A stretch of 64,000 nt of DNA. It comes from Lachnospiraceae bacterium UBA7143. GTDB lineage: Bacteria; Bacillota; Clostridia; Lachnospirales; Lachnospiraceae. Of the stretch, positions 15,716 to 25,484 are shown piece by piece. The first letter of the stretch is position 1. Every line of letters begins with the position of its first letter. The notes below the pieces were generated by a model that was given only the letters and a program-made list of their open reading frames with translations, ran no database searches and was not told the DNA's origin. The stretch lies in assembly GCA_002491905.1 (NCBI GenBank), contig DKWV01000001.1, positions 62,001 through 126,000 of the forward strand. The letters are read 5' to 3'. The position numbers were made by a program, and so were the translations under genes.

Positions 15716-17287
15716 TTATTCGCTCACTTTATTGCCCAGCGTAAGCTGTTTTGTAATCTCCTCATATCCGGCAACCGTCATGGTCATCACCTTGACCTCT
15801 ACCTGGTCGCCCTTAGCATAAAATTCCAGCTCCTTCTGCAGCTCATCCATAGATGTGATCTTATCGCCGCCAAATTCTGTGATGATATCGCCCTGTTTAA
15901 GACCTGCCGCCGCTGCCGCCGTGTCGGGATAAACCTGTGCGATATACACGCCCTCCGGCATACCGTATGCCTGGGAAACATCCTGGGTAACGCTGATACC
16001 GGAAATGCCAAGATACCCTCTCTCCTCCTCGGCTACCTTGCTCTTGGTCTCCTTGAGCATCAGCTCCGCAATGATAGGGCTGGCCGAAGAAATGGGAATC
16101 GCATAACCCATGCCTTCCACCACGCTGCCGCCGATCTTGTTGGAGTTGATACCGATTACCTCACCCTTTATATTCAGAAGCGCGCCGCCCGAGTTGCCGG
16201 GATTGATGGCCGCATCCGTCTGGATAAAGGTGCCTTCCACATTGTCCCCGCCGTAACCGTTGCCCGCGGACAGGCTGATGCTTCTGTCAAGCGCACTGAT
16301 CACGCCTGTGGTGACAGACTGGCCATAGCCTAAAGAGTTACCGATCGCAATGGCGGGTTCTCCCACCACCAGGGCATCGGAATCACCCAGCGTAGCCACT
16401 TCTATCGCCCCCAAAGTAGAATCTGACAGCTCTGTCACCGGTACCGCAATGACCGCCAGATCCATCTTGGAATCCTGTCCCTTGATAAAGGCCTCCGCCT
16501 CGCTGTCATCATTAAACTGCACCGTCAGCTTATCGGTGTCCGCCACCACATGATGGTTGGTCACAATCAGAAGCTCCGAATCATTCAGCCCAACGATGAT
16601 GCCGGAACCGCTGGCATCCGCTTCGCTGTCCATAGACTGCCCGAACCATGACATGGTCTCCGTATAATGGTTATTCACCGCAACGATGGAGGGCATCACC
16701 TTCTCCACCACGTCCGTCACATCAGTGACCACCGTCGACGTTACCGTACCGTCCGGCCGCCTGACCTGAACGTCATCGACCGCAGGCGTCTCCTGCGTCC
16801 CGGTATCCGCCGCCTCCGCCACCGGGGAGACTTCCGTCTCCTTCGGAGCAGCGCTTTCTTTATTCGTCATCCCCGTGATAGCCTCCACGGCATATAACCC
16901 GAGTCCTGCAAAAAGCCCAAAGAACAATCCCAGAGAAACCGCCACAAGGGCTTTCTTAAAATAGCCGCCCCCCTGCTTTTTCACCTTCGGCTTCTTTTCC
17001 TTCTTCTGCTCCATCTGCGCATAGCTGTTCGGATAGGTGCTGCCGTAGTGGTAGCTCCCCGCGTTTCCCTGATAGGCACCGCTGTTTCCCTGATATGTGC
17101 CACTGTTCGCATACGGATTTTGTCCTGCGTTTGTCCCGTATGTGCTGCCGCCCGTCTGGCTGCCCGTATTCTGGTAGGATCTGTAAGCGATCCCCCTCTG
17201 CTCAGACTCACCGCCTGTCTGAAGCCCGTTCTGTGCCGAACCCGTATGATTGGAATAATCATTTGGATAATTGTTATTGTCGTACAT
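15716..17287 (-). CDS. HtrA/DegP-like membrane-anchored serine protease with PDZ domain
   Basis: A 523-residue S1C protease. The first 90 residues are a low-complexity cytoplasmic tail rich in Asn, Gly, Ser, Gln and Tyr, followed by a Lys-rich stretch and one transmembrane helix (about residues 104-127). This puts the protease outside the membrane, where HtrA proteins degrade misfolded envelope proteins. The triad is complete: His in TNHHVVAD, Asp in SKMDLAVIAV and Ser in NPGNSGGALL. A C-terminal PDZ domain includes YLGISGISV and AAGLKQGDIITEFGG. The start ATG 17287 follows AAAGGGAGCGAGATT. It is a single-gene unit, with its own terminator. Confidence 0.93.
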   Translation of the reverse strand: MYDNNNYPNDYSNHTGSAQNGLQTGGESEQRGIAYRSYQNTGSQTGGSTYGTNAGQNPYANSGTYQGNSGAYQGNAGSYHYGSTYPNSYAQMEQKKEKKPKVKKQGGGYFKKALVAVSLGLFFGLFAGLGLYAVEAITGMTNKESAAPKETEVSPVAEAADTGTQETPAVDDVQVRRPDGTVTSTVVTDVTDVVEKVMPSIVAVNNHYTETMSWFGQSMDSEADASGSGIIVGLNDSELLIVTNHHVVADTDKLTVQFNDDSEAEAFIKGQDSKMDLAVIAVPVTELSDSTLGAIEVATLGDSDALVVGEPAIAIGNSLGYGQSVTTGVISALDRSISLSAGNGYGGDNVEGTFIQTDAAINPGNSGGALLNIKGEVIGINSNKIGGSVVEGMGYAIPISSASPIIAELMLKETKSKVAEEERGYLGISGISVTQDVSQAYGMPEGVYIAQVYPDTAAAAAGLKQGDIITEFGGDKITSMDELQKELEFYAKGDQVEVKVMTMTVAGYEEITKQLTLGNKVSE

Positions 17288-17429
17288 AATCTCGCTCCCT
17301 TTCATAAATCGCGGACCCAAATCCGCCTGTTTATTTCCCCTCGCTGATTATGTCCCTAGTATATCTGTCATTTGTGTTCATTTTGTGTTTATTTTAGGAA
17401 GAAAATGTGATTTATTCCACCAGCTCAGC

Positions 17430-17490
17430 CAGAGTGTTATCAGACAGATAAATCATGCTCGCATGAATTTAGCTGTCTGATAACACTCTG
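17430..17490. repeat. Long inverted repeat (18-base perfect arms, near-palindromic core)
   Basis: CAGAGTGTTATCAGACAG (17430-17447) is repeated in exact inverse at 17473-17490. The core TAAATCATGC/GCATGAATTTA also pairs with one bulge, so the whole 61 bases can fold into one hairpin. It sits between the HtrA promoter region and the 3' end of glmS, where the two genes run in the same direction. There is no T-run immediately after either arm, so it is not a standard terminator. It may be a REP-like element or a regulatory hairpin. Confidence 0.6.
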
Positions 17491-17576
17491 AGGGAGCGCC
17501 TTTTTATAAGCAAAAGAAGCTGCGTAGCAGCGGAAAGCGCTGAAAGCGCGGTTTTGCGAATGGCGCGGGCTGAGCG

Positions 17577-19406
17577 TTACTCCACCGTCACCGACTTCGC
17601 CAGGTTCCTCGGCTTATCCACATCGCATCCCTTCCCCACAGCCACATAATACCCGAAAAGCTGCAACGGTATGATCGCCAGCGAATTGGCAAAATATGGG
17701 TTCGTCTCCGGAATATAGATCACATAGTCCGCCGCCTTCTCGATTTCCTTGTTCTCCTCACAGGTTACCGCCAGCACAAAGGCGCCTCTCGCCTTTACTT
17801 CCACCATGTTGCTGATCGTCTTCGCGTAGAGATCAGGCTGGGTGGACACCGCCGCCACCAGCGTGCCCTCCTCGATCAGGGAGATGGTGCCGTGTTTCAG
17901 TTCGCCCGCCGCGTATGCCTCCGAATGGATATAGGAAATCTCCTTCAATTTCAACGATCCCTCCAGGGAAATCGCATAGTCAATCCCCCTGCCTATAAAG
18001 AACACATCCTTCGCGCCGATGTAACGGTTCGCAAACCTCTGGATCCTGTTCTTATTGTTCAGAAGGAGCTCAATCTGATCCGGCAGGCAGCGCAGGTCGC
18101 CCAAAAGCGACTCATATGCCGCATCGTCTATTTTGCCTCTCACCCTGCCAAACTTGATCGCCAGCAGATAAAGCGCAATCAGCTGGGCGCTGTAAGCCTT
18201 GGTGGTAGCCACCGCAATCTCCGGACCGGCCCAGGTGTACATCACCTTGTCCGCCTCCCTGGCGATAGAACTTCCCACCACATTTACGATGCCAAGCACC
18301 TGAAATCCTCTCTTTTTGGATTCTCTGAGCGCCGCAAGGGTATCCGCCGTCTCCCCCGACTGGCTGATCACCACCACCATAGCGCCCTCCTCTAGGATCG
18401 GGTCGCGGTAACGGAACTCAGAAGCCAGGTCCACCTCCACCGGGATGCGCGCCAGCCCCTCGATCACGTATTTCCCCGTAACGCCCGCATGATAGGCGGA
18501 ACCGCAGGCCACGATATGAATCTTGTTTACCGCCCGCAGCTCGTCATCGCTCATATTCAGCTCCTCGATGACAATCTCATTGTCCTTGATGCGGGGCAGA
18601 AGTGTATCTGTCACAGTCTTGGGCTGCTCATACATCTCCTTTAGCATGAAATGTTCATAGCCCGCCTTCTCGGCTGCGCTGGCATCCCACTCAATATAGA
18701 CCGGCTCCTTCTTCGTCTCCTCCTCATCCACCGTATAAAAATGCATGTGGTCCGCCCGCAGGCGCACTACCTCCTGATTGTCCACATAATATACCTTTCT
18801 GGTATATTTGAGTATTGCCGGCACGTCCGAGGCAATAAAGCAGCCGTCGTCATTCTGCCCTACAATCAGCGGCGAATCCTTTCTTGCCGCGAAAATCTGG
18901 TCGGGGCAGTCCGCAAAGAGAATGCCAAGCGCATAGGAGCCTTCCACACGGTGCAGCACCTTTGTGACCGCCTCAAGAGGATTGCCTTTATAATAGTAAT
19001 CCAAAAGATGCGCCAGAACCTCCGTGTCCGTCTCCGATATAAAATGATAACCGCGGTCCGTCAGCATCTTACGGAGCTGTAAATAATTCTCAATAATACC
19101 GTTATGTACCACGGTAATCGTCTCCGCCTCATTGAAATGGGGGTGCGCGTTGATGTCACTCGGTACGCCGTGTGTCGCCCAGCGCGTATGGCCGATGCCG
19201 CAGAAGCCCGGCATAGTCTCCCCGCCCCTGGTCATGTTCTCCAAAATCTTAAGCCGGCCCACCGATTTCGTGATATTGATCTTTCCTTCCCCGTCGTAGA
19301 CAGCCATACCCGCCGAGTCATACCCACGGTATTCCAGTTTGGACAGGCCGTCCAAAATGATAGGCGCCGCCTGCTTCGTTCCGATATAACCTACAATTCC
19401 GCACAT
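17577..19406 (-). CDS. glmS: Glutamine--fructose-6-phosphate aminotransferase (isomerizing)
   Basis: A full-length 609-residue GlmS. It makes glucosamine-6-phosphate from fructose-6-phosphate and glutamine, the first step towards UDP-GlcNAc for peptidoglycan and surface polymers. The N-terminal glutaminase starts MCGIVGYIG, so Cys2 is the nucleophile after Met removal; HTRWATHG is visible. Two SIS sugar-isomerase domains follow, with VACGSAYHAG and VISQSGETADT, and the protein ends with the conserved LAKSVTVE. It starts only six bases after the glycosyltransferase gene at 19413, so there is no room for a glmS ribozyme directly upstream and it is probably co-transcribed with that gene. Confidence 0.98.
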   Translation of the reverse strand: MCGIVGYIGTKQAAPIILDGLSKLEYRGYDSAGMAVYDGEGKINITKSVGRLKILENMTRGGETMPGFCGIGHTRWATHGVPSDINAHPHFNEAETITVVHNGIIENYLQLRKMLTDRGYHFISETDTEVLAHLLDYYYKGNPLEAVTKVLHRVEGSYALGILFADCPDQIFAARKDSPLIVGQNDDGCFIASDVPAILKYTRKVYYVDNQEVVRLRADHMHFYTVDEEETKKEPVYIEWDASAAEKAGYEHFMLKEMYEQPKTVTDTLLPRIKDNEIVIEELNMSDDELRAVNKIHIVACGSAYHAGVTGKYVIEGLARIPVEVDLASEFRYRDPILEEGAMVVVISQSGETADTLAALRESKKRGFQVLGIVNVVGSSIAREADKVMYTWAGPEIAVATTKAYSAQLIALYLLAIKFGRVRGKIDDAAYESLLGDLRCLPDQIELLLNNKNRIQRFANRYIGAKDVFFIGRGIDYAISLEGSLKLKEISYIHSEAYAAGELKHGTISLIEEGTLVAAVSTQPDLYAKTISNMVEVKARGAFVLAVTCEENKEIEKAADYVIYIPETNPYFANSLAIIPLQLFGYYVAVGKGCDVDKPRNLAKSVTVE

Positions 19407-19412
19407 TTCACC

Positions 19413-20339
19413 TTACCTCCAATACTCCTTGTTAGAAGAAAACGCCACGACCAGCCGCACCGGCAGCCGCCGGTACTGTTTCCCCAGCCGATATCCCATG
19501 TACTTAAATCCGCTCTGTATAATAACGCCCGGTATTTTACTGTGCATTCCTTTCTTTTTCAGATGCTCCACTGTACCCTTCACCAGCCGGATTCCCTCCG
19601 ACTCCGACGGGTAAGCCGCGAACACCTCTGGGTGATCCGCCTGGGAAACCCCCAGATCAAAGTTCCGGCAAAACTGCTGTCTGTATGTGTAATTGTGGGA
19701 ATGGTACACCCGCGCATCGGCCGCGTAGGCAATCCCATAGCCCGCTTCCACCGCCTTTGCGGCGTAGAGCATATCCTCATTAAATATAGCCCGGTTCACA
19801 AAACCGCCCAGCTCGTCAAAAACGTCTCTTCTGTAGGCCGCACAGACATTGGAACAGAAAAAAGTTTTGACACCCAGCGTCGGGAGATCAGCCTTCGTCT
19901 TTACGCAGGACTCCGCTGGATAATTAAACTGTCTCGTAAACCGCTCTGCCTCACTGCTGCCCCTGCCCGGAAGCTGTCTGGCATAGGCTGCCGCCACCTT
20001 TTCCCCGCGCAGGCTCTCCAAAAGCCGCTCTACCAGATACTCGTCGGCGGGCATGGCGTCCTGCGTCATCATAAGAAACACATCGGCATCCGAGAGCTTC
20101 ACACCCTGATTCCTCGTCCTTCCGTGGTCAAACTCTCTCTTCGACAGATGCTTCACTGTTATATTATGATGTTCTCTTTCCAGTGTAGTACCGTAAAGCA
20201 GCCTGTCCAGATATTTCTGCTCCGTATTCATAAGGATAATACGGCTTACAGGAACTGTCTGCGCCTGCAGCTTCTCTATCATCGTCAAAAACCCGCGATC
20301 AGGCTTGTAGACGGGAATAATCACGTCCACCGTCTCCAC
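19413..20339 (-). CDS. GT2-family glycosyltransferase (rhamnosyltransferase-like)
   Basis: A 308-residue single-domain GT-A glycosyltransferase. VDVIIPVYKPD opens the nucleotide-sugar domain, the segment ending FLMMTQDAMPAD holds the metal-binding DxD-like site, and FNEDMLYAAKA provides the catalytic acidic residues. The overall layout resembles rhamnosyltransferases of the WbbL/RfbF type. The start is GTG 20339, with GGAGG eight bases upstream. It is cytosolic or membrane-associated and probably adds sugar to a lipid-linked surface polymer. It lies between the LCP gene and glmS on the same strand. Donor and acceptor cannot be assigned from the sequence. Confidence 0.85.
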   Translation of the reverse strand: METVDVIIPVYKPDRGFLTMIEKLQAQTVPVSRIILMNTEQKYLDRLLYGTTLEREHHNITVKHLSKREFDHGRTRNQGVKLSDADVFLMMTQDAMPADEYLVERLLESLRGEKVAAAYARQLPGRGSSEAERFTRQFNYPAESCVKTKADLPTLGVKTFFCSNVCAAYRRDVFDELGGFVNRAIFNEDMLYAAKAVEAGYGIAYAADARVYHSHNYTYRQQFCRNFDLGVSQADHPEVFAAYPSESEGIRLVKGTVEHLKKKGMHSKIPGVIIQSGFKYMGYRLGKQYRRLPVRLVVAFSSNKEYWR

Positions 20340-20375
20340 ACATTTATCCTCCTGTTCTGATAGGTATACGCATAA

Positions 20376-20402
20376 GAAGGGGCTTGTGAGACAAGCCCCT
20401 TC
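20376..20402. terminator. Strong GC hairpin between the LCP and GT2 genes
   Basis: GAAGGGGCTTGT-GAG-ACAAGCCCCTTC is a perfect 12-bp stem with a 3-base loop. The T-run (CTTTTT) follows it on the plus strand, while the minus strand has only TTCTTA. Both flanking genes are on the minus strand, so it may be an attenuating or partial terminator after the LCP gene. Confidence 0.55.
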
Positions 20403-20407
20403 GCTTT

Positions 20408-21574
20408 TTACTTCAAATATCCGTTTGTTTCCTCGTAGATCTTTTCACTGCACTGCTTTACCGTCTCGGACGGCTCGTAATTGTCCGTGTCAAACAGGAA
20501 CTTATGCAGCCACTTGACATTCTCCTCCAGGCTGGTGGGAATAACGCAGGAGCCCTTCGACCCGATCGTGCCAGTCGCCCGCATATTCTCCTGCGGGAAT
20601 CCGTCGGTATCCGAGATATAGTAGGTTCCCACATCACTCAGCATGTCCACGATCTCGGACAGATCAAGGGAAGTATATACCTCTTCAAATACAGAGTTAG
20701 CCGTCTCGGTCAGCGTCGGCAGCGATGCCTTCTTAGCCTGGTCAGCAACTGCAGACAATACCTCTCTCTGTCTCTCGGCACGCTTGAAATCATCCCCAGC
20801 CGTATAGCGGATACGGCAGTAACCCGTGGCCTGCAGACCGTCCAGCCGCTGATATCCCGTCTCTGTCACCGGCGTGTACTCTCTCTTTAAGTCTTCCGCA
20901 ATGCAGAGCTGATAGTTATTTAGGTGACTGATCTCCGACTCATCCACGTCGATATCCACGCCGCCCAGCGCGTCGATGGCATCGGTCAGTCCAGCAAAGC
21001 CCACTGTCACGAAATCCGTGATATTCATGTCCAGATTCATGTTTAACATGTTGATTGCCTGCTCCGGACCGCCCTTCGCATAGGCCGCATTACATTTATT
21101 GTACGAATCGTTGCTCAGGTTCAGGTAAGTGTCACGGTATACAGAAACCAGTTTACACTCTCCTGTATCCTGATTGATGGAGGCGATCATGATCGTATCG
21201 CTTCTGGTATTCTTCGTCAGCGCGCCGGTAGTGGAATCCACGCCGAACAGGGCAATGTTCCGATAGCCCTTCATCGTCGTCTCCTGCGCCTCCTGCACCG
21301 TCTCGTTGATGATGATATCCTTCTCCTTCAGCTCCACCTTGCCGCTGCCCGTCCCGGATAGAACGGCGTAGAGCACCATCACCGCAATCAGCAGAATAAT
21401 GATCTCTACAATAAAGAGAATAATACGCCTGCGCTGTTTCTTCGCCTGCGCCCTCTTTCCTGATTTCTTCTTCCCGGAACTCTTTCTCCCGGAAGAACTG
21501 CCGCCCTTCCCGGAAGATTTCTTCCTGGGTCTTATTTCATCTTCATCATAATCGTCCGCATATCTCTTTGCCAT
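20408..21574 (-). CDS. LytR-CpsA-Psr (LCP) family ligase
   Basis: A 388-residue LCP protein. LCP enzymes transfer lipid-linked secondary wall polymers or capsule to peptidoglycan outside the membrane. The N-terminus is cytoplasmic and rich in Lys, Arg and Ser (about 48 residues), followed by one transmembrane helix (about 50-70). The LCP core contains NIALFGVDS, RSDTIMIASI and VYRDTYLN, plus the later GLQATGYCRIRYTAGDDFKRAERQ split motif with the Arg and Asp residues that bind the pyrophosphate lipid. The start has GGGAG upstream. The polysaccharide genes in the window supply a likely substrate (inference). Confidence 0.93.
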   Translation of the reverse strand: MAKRYADDYDEDEIRPRKKSSGKGGSSSGRKSSGKKKSGKRAQAKKQRRRIILFIVEIIILLIAVMVLYAVLSGTGSGKVELKEKDIIINETVQEAQETTMKGYRNIALFGVDSTTGALTKNTRSDTIMIASINQDTGECKLVSVYRDTYLNLSNDSYNKCNAAYAKGGPEQAINMLNMNLDMNITDFVTVGFAGLTDAIDALGGVDIDVDESEISHLNNYQLCIAEDLKREYTPVTETGYQRLDGLQATGYCRIRYTAGDDFKRAERQREVLSAVADQAKKASLPTLTETANSVFEEVYTSLDLSEIVDMLSDVGTYYISDTDGFPQENMRATGTIGSKGSCVIPTSLEENVKWLHKFLFDTDNYEPSETVKQCSEKIYEETNGYLK

Positions 21575-21676
21575 ACTCTGTACTCCCTCAGTCTCCGATC
21601 AAATTTCTAAAAGTCCGTTTTTTCATTTTGTCACATGTTGTCCAAAAAAGCAAGCTTTAGTGGACATTCTTATAAG

Positions 21677-21704
21677 ATTATACTACATCTTGATATAATT
21701 GCAA
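21677..21704 (-). promoter_or_regulatory. Sigma-A-type promoter for the LCP gene
   Basis: On the minus strand TTGCAA (21704-21699) and TATAAT (21682-21677) are separated by 16 bases, about 100 bases before the LCP start. Confidence 0.65.
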
Positions 21705-21761
21705 TATAATTCCCGTTTCTTCCGAAAGTCTTTCACAATTCTTAAGATTTTAGTATCTCTT

Positions 21762-23171
21762 CTAGTAAGCGTTTTTATTGATGAATCCCCTGAAAATTGT
21801 GAGAAACATGATCTTGATGTCAAAGGACATCGTCCAGTTCTCAATATAAAAAATATCGTATTCGATTCTCTTTTTAATGGAAGTATCCCCCCGGTAGCCG
21901 TTGATCTGCGCCCAGCCCGTAAGTCCCGGCCTGACCTGGTGCTTGACCATGTAGCGGGGAATCTCCTCCTTAAACTGCTCCACAAACTGAGGCCGCTCCG
22001 GTCTCGGACCAACCACGCTCATATCCCCCTTCAAAATATTAAAGAGCTGGGGCAGCTCGTCTATGCTCGTCCTTCTCAAAAATTTCCCCACCTTCGTGAC
22101 ACGGGGGTCGTTCTTTGTCGTCCATCCTTTCTGCTCCGCGGAGGGCTTCTGCACTTCCATCGTGCGGAACTTGTACATGCGGAACGGCTTATTGTGCAGC
22201 CCGATGCGCTCCTGCTTGAAGATGACCGGCCCTCTCGATGTGCAGCCCACGGCGATGGCGGCAATCAACATCACGGGCGACGCCACCACAAGCCCCACCA
22301 GCGACACAAGAACGTCAACCAGCCGCTTCATCCACCAGTTCAGTGTGTTTGTCAGCGGCACATAGCGGATGTTGATGACCGGCAGTCCCATCAGATCTTC
22401 CGTGTAGGGACGGCTTGGAAAAAGACTGTTGTAGTCCGGGATAAATTTCGTGTGCACCCCTGATTTCTCGCACAGATCCACGATATGCTCCAGATTGTCA
22501 TAATCTTTCAGCGAAAGGGTTATCGCTATCTCATCCAGCTTATTCTCCGGGAGAATATAAAGAAGGTTCTCAATGGTGCCCAGCACTTTAACACCTTTGT
22601 AAAGTGTACCGGCAGGCACATGGTCGTCCAGAATACCGCGCACCACGTAGCCCCACTGGGGATTGGCATTGATTCGCTTGATATACTCCTCCGTGGCGCG
22701 GGAATACCCCACCAGCAGAATATATTTCAGGTTATAGCCTTTTTCGCGGAAATACTGCAAAAGGATGCGGATGAGCGAACGCCCCAGCGTAGTCAGAACG
22801 ATATTGATCCCGTAAAACATCGCCATCATGGTACGGGAGAAGTGAATCTGCGCCACCATATACCAGCCCGCCATCAGCACTACCATGCCCACGGTATTCG
22901 CCTGGAAAATATTAAGGATCTCATAGCGGTGAACCGTGGCTCTCTTTGGCGTGTAAAGATTGAAGGCATAATACAAAATGAGATAGCCCGGCACGATAAA
23001 GTAGAGCATCTCAAAATAAGTGCGTATGTCAAGAGCACCGACATTGGGGTCGGTGGTCACAAATGGACTGGCAAACTTTAAATACCATGCCAGCATATAG
23101 GACGCCGCTATGATTACGGCATCCAGCACAACGTGCAGTCTGTTGAAATATTTCTGGTTATCTTTTATCAT
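21762..23171 (-). CDS. Undecaprenyl-phosphate glycosyl-1-phosphate transferase (WbaP/WcaJ type)
   Basis: A 469-residue polyprenyl glycosylphosphotransferase. It starts polymer synthesis by moving a sugar-1-phosphate onto undecaprenyl phosphate. The N-terminal half has four to five membrane helices and a CoA-binding-like domain (KYILLVGYSRATEEYI); the C-terminal catalytic half has a further hydrophobic anchor (VDVLVSLVGLVVASPV), then GPVIFKQERIGLHNKPF, YKFRTM, RRTSIDELPQLFNIL and GDMSVVGPRPERP, all hallmark segments. Its downstream neighbour on the strand is the LCP gene, although each appears to have its own promoter. It is likely the priming enzyme for the surface polysaccharide of this locus. 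The sugar cannot be told from sequence. Confidence 0.93.
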   Translation of the reverse strand: MIKDNQKYFNRLHVVLDAVIIAASYMLAWYLKFASPFVTTDPNVGALDIRTYFEMLYFIVPGYLILYYAFNLYTPKRATVHRYEILNIFQANTVGMVVLMAGWYMVAQIHFSRTMMAMFYGINIVLTTLGRSLIRILLQYFREKGYNLKYILLVGYSRATEEYIKRINANPQWGYVVRGILDDHVPAGTLYKGVKVLGTIENLLYILPENKLDEIAITLSLKDYDNLEHIVDLCEKSGVHTKFIPDYNSLFPSRPYTEDLMGLPVINIRYVPLTNTLNWWMKRLVDVLVSLVGLVVASPVMLIAAIAVGCTSRGPVIFKQERIGLHNKPFRMYKFRTMEVQKPSAEQKGWTTKNDPRVTKVGKFLRRTSIDELPQLFNILKGDMSVVGPRPERPQFVEQFKEEIPRYMVKHQVRPGLTGWAQINGYRGDTSIKKRIEYDIFYIENWTMSFDIKIMFLTIFRGFINKNAY

Positions 23172-23258
23172 AATCAGTCTATGCTCTACGCATTTTTACC
23201 ATAATTTATCCGTATGCCGTACCATGCTTACCATGCTCTGTTTATGCCACAATTATTA

Positions 23259-25484
23259 TTATTTTACAATAAACCGCCCAAAATTACAACCGCCAGAATC
23301 CGGCGGCCGCCGGCTGTTTCTCAGTTCCCTGCAGAGTTTGTCGCAGTCATAGTTTATATCCTTTGCAAAAAACGCCTGATAGAGCGCCTCCTCCTGCTCA
23401 TCGCTTATCTGCATGCGGCAGTTTTCTTTCATCCATGCAATCTGCTCTTTCAGGGTGCGCTGCGCCCGAAAGTCCCTGTTTTTCTTTGCCGCCGCTTTCT
23501 GGAGTCTCCCGTATTCCAATTTCACGCGCTCTCTGCCCGGCAAATGTCTCTCTCTTTCTTTTCTGATCATTCGGATTGCCATAAACAGTATGGCTGCAAT
23601 GACAACAGACGCAAAAATCACATAGGCCATTACGTTCAATGCATTTTCAATATATCCGCCAAAAGCATCCGCCCCAAGTGTATGCTCTGTTTCCCCGCTT
23701 CCACGGTTCATAAACACTTCCCAGAAAGAAGTCGTTTCCTCCTCCGCAGAAGACGGCGTGGGGTCTACAACAATCCATCCTCTCTCGCTGTCAAATACCT
23801 CTACCCATGCGTGGGCGTTTGCCTCCGGGATCTCTATCTGAATGAGCGCGGTGGCTCCTATCTCCGAAAAACCCGTATAGTAGTCATCATAATCGGCCCC
23901 TTCCACCAGCTCGCCATCCTCGACGACATTCGCATATGAAAAGGCATATCCTTCTACATAGCGGGCGGGAATACCCATCTGCCTGAAAAGCATGGTTGCC
24001 GCCGACGCAAAATGCGCGCAGTATCCCTTTCGGCTCTCAAGCAGAAAATGCGATATATAATCGGGGTCGCCATAATAAAAACCCGGTCTCAGTGTATAAC
24101 TATAATTTTCATTGAAATAATTTACGATCTGTCCGGCGATCTCTCTCTCCGTTCCGCCCAGACCGGCCTCCTCACACACCCGTCGGACCGCCGCTTCACA
24201 GCTTGCCGGCACATCCAGATACCGCTCATACGGTTCTTCATCAGATAACAGCACGGACTCCCCATTGTCGGGATAATAGTGATAAACCAGTGCGCTGTCC
24301 CTCTTTTCTATATTGCGGTAATCCGTATAATAAGGTCTGTACTCAAAAGGATCTCCCGCTTGGGCTTTGTCCACCTCCATAATTCCCATACCCTGATACG
24401 CGGCGCCGTCAATCCCCTCAAATTGACGCTGTCTGCTGTACAGGGACATCTCCATATTGCCGTCTTCCGGCCCCTCCATCTCCGCCTCTGTCCACGAAGT
24501 TCCAACATAATCAAGTCCCGTAAAGGCCTTCAGATACACGGCGTTTAAGCTGTACGGCGTATACCTGACGGTCAGGGCAGTCTCATAGCTTGGCATGACG
24601 GCAGAACCCTTGCTCAGCTTACCTCCGCTGACCCCTGAGTCCGCTGTATCCTGTGGAAACAGGGCCGACATACCATACCTTGCAAATCTCTCCATCCCCC
24701 TCCGGGTTTCTTCCTTTGCCTTACTCTGCGGTATGATGCGGGCATATCTTCCCTCGGGTACGACAAACGCCGCAATTCCCACAGACAATACGACTGCCGC
24801 CGCTGCCGGAAGGATATAACGTGTCTGCGCCGAGGTGCTCCCCCTGCCGTAAGAAAGCATCATCACCGCCGCATAACCGATAAACATAAAAACGATATAC
24901 AGCATAGGCGGCGAACATTCAAAATACATGGGGATGACATACGGCGCAAGCGTCAGAAGCATGGCCCGGAAAAGAGAGCATTTATTGTTCAGCTGTATAT
25001 TCAGCAAAATGATCCCTACCATGCCTAAGAATATGGCAAAAAGCGTTACCGCCATATACTCGTTGTCAATCGTCAGGGAATATTCTATACCGTCGGGCAC
25101 GTCCAAATACTCCCTTGCCACTTCAAAAATACGGTTGAGTATGTAATAGTATCCGTTGTTTATCACCCAATAATTCGTAACCGCGATATAAGCATATAAC
25201 AGCAGGGCAATCAGGCCCGTAAGATTGGTAAGCCACTTTTTCCCCGTCTCATAAATCGCGCTCAGCACAAAGGCCAGCACGAAAAGCGAAAGCATACACA
25301 GGCCCGAATGAAACGCGATCTCAAACGCGGCCAGAAATCCTCCAACCGATCCATAAACGAGCAGAAATAGAATAGCCGTCTTGGCCAGTGCTGCGAAAAA
25401 GTCATATTTACCGCCATCCCGGATCTTTACAAGCAAAATATCCGCCGTATTCTCTTTTTCTCTTTTATGAAACGATAAACGCAC
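23259..25484 (-). CDS. Transglutaminase-like membrane protein (TgpA type)
   Basis: A 741-residue membrane protein. The first 260 residues contain about six to eight membrane helices, the middle is extracellular and carries a transglutaminase-like domain, and one more helix lies near residues 630-655 before a cytosolic tail. The catalytic triad is visible: Cys in RKGYCAHFASA, His in NAHAWVEVFD and Asp in WIVVDPTP. Family members are found with DUF58 and MoxR genes, as here, and are implicated in protein modification or processing at the cell surface, but the substrate is unknown. The start overlaps the DUF58 stop by 20 bases, so the two are coupled. Confidence 0.88.
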   Translation of the reverse strand: MRLSFHKREKENTADILLVKIRDGGKYDFFAALAKTAILFLLVYGSVGGFLAAFEIAFHSGLCMLSLFVLAFVLSAIYETGKKWLTNLTGLIALLLYAYIAVTNYWVINNGYYYILNRIFEVAREYLDVPDGIEYSLTIDNEYMAVTLFAIFLGMVGIILLNIQLNNKCSLFRAMLLTLAPYVIPMYFECSPPMLYIVFMFIGYAAVMMLSYGRGSTSAQTRYILPAAAAVVLSVGIAAFVVPEGRYARIIPQSKAKEETRRGMERFARYGMSALFPQDTADSGVSGGKLSKGSAVMPSYETALTVRYTPYSLNAVYLKAFTGLDYVGTSWTEAEMEGPEDGNMEMSLYSRQRQFEGIDGAAYQGMGIMEVDKAQAGDPFEYRPYYTDYRNIEKRDSALVYHYYPDNGESVLLSDEEPYERYLDVPASCEAAVRRVCEEAGLGGTEREIAGQIVNYFNENYSYTLRPGFYYGDPDYISHFLLESRKGYCAHFASAATMLFRQMGIPARYVEGYAFSYANVVEDGELVEGADYDDYYTGFSEIGATALIQIEIPEANAHAWVEVFDSERGWIVVDPTPSSAEEETTSFWEVFMNRGSGETEHTLGADAFGGYIENALNVMAYVIFASVVIAAILFMAIRMIRKERERHLPGRERVKLEYGRLQKAAAKKNRDFRAQRTLKEQIAWMKENCRMQISDEQEEALYQAFFAKDINYDCDKLCRELRNSRRPPDSGGCNFGRFIVK

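Noticed and set aside
19407..19412. glmS ribozyme upstream of glmS
   Set aside because: Only six bases separate glmS from the preceding coding gene, so the ribozyme fold cannot be present there.
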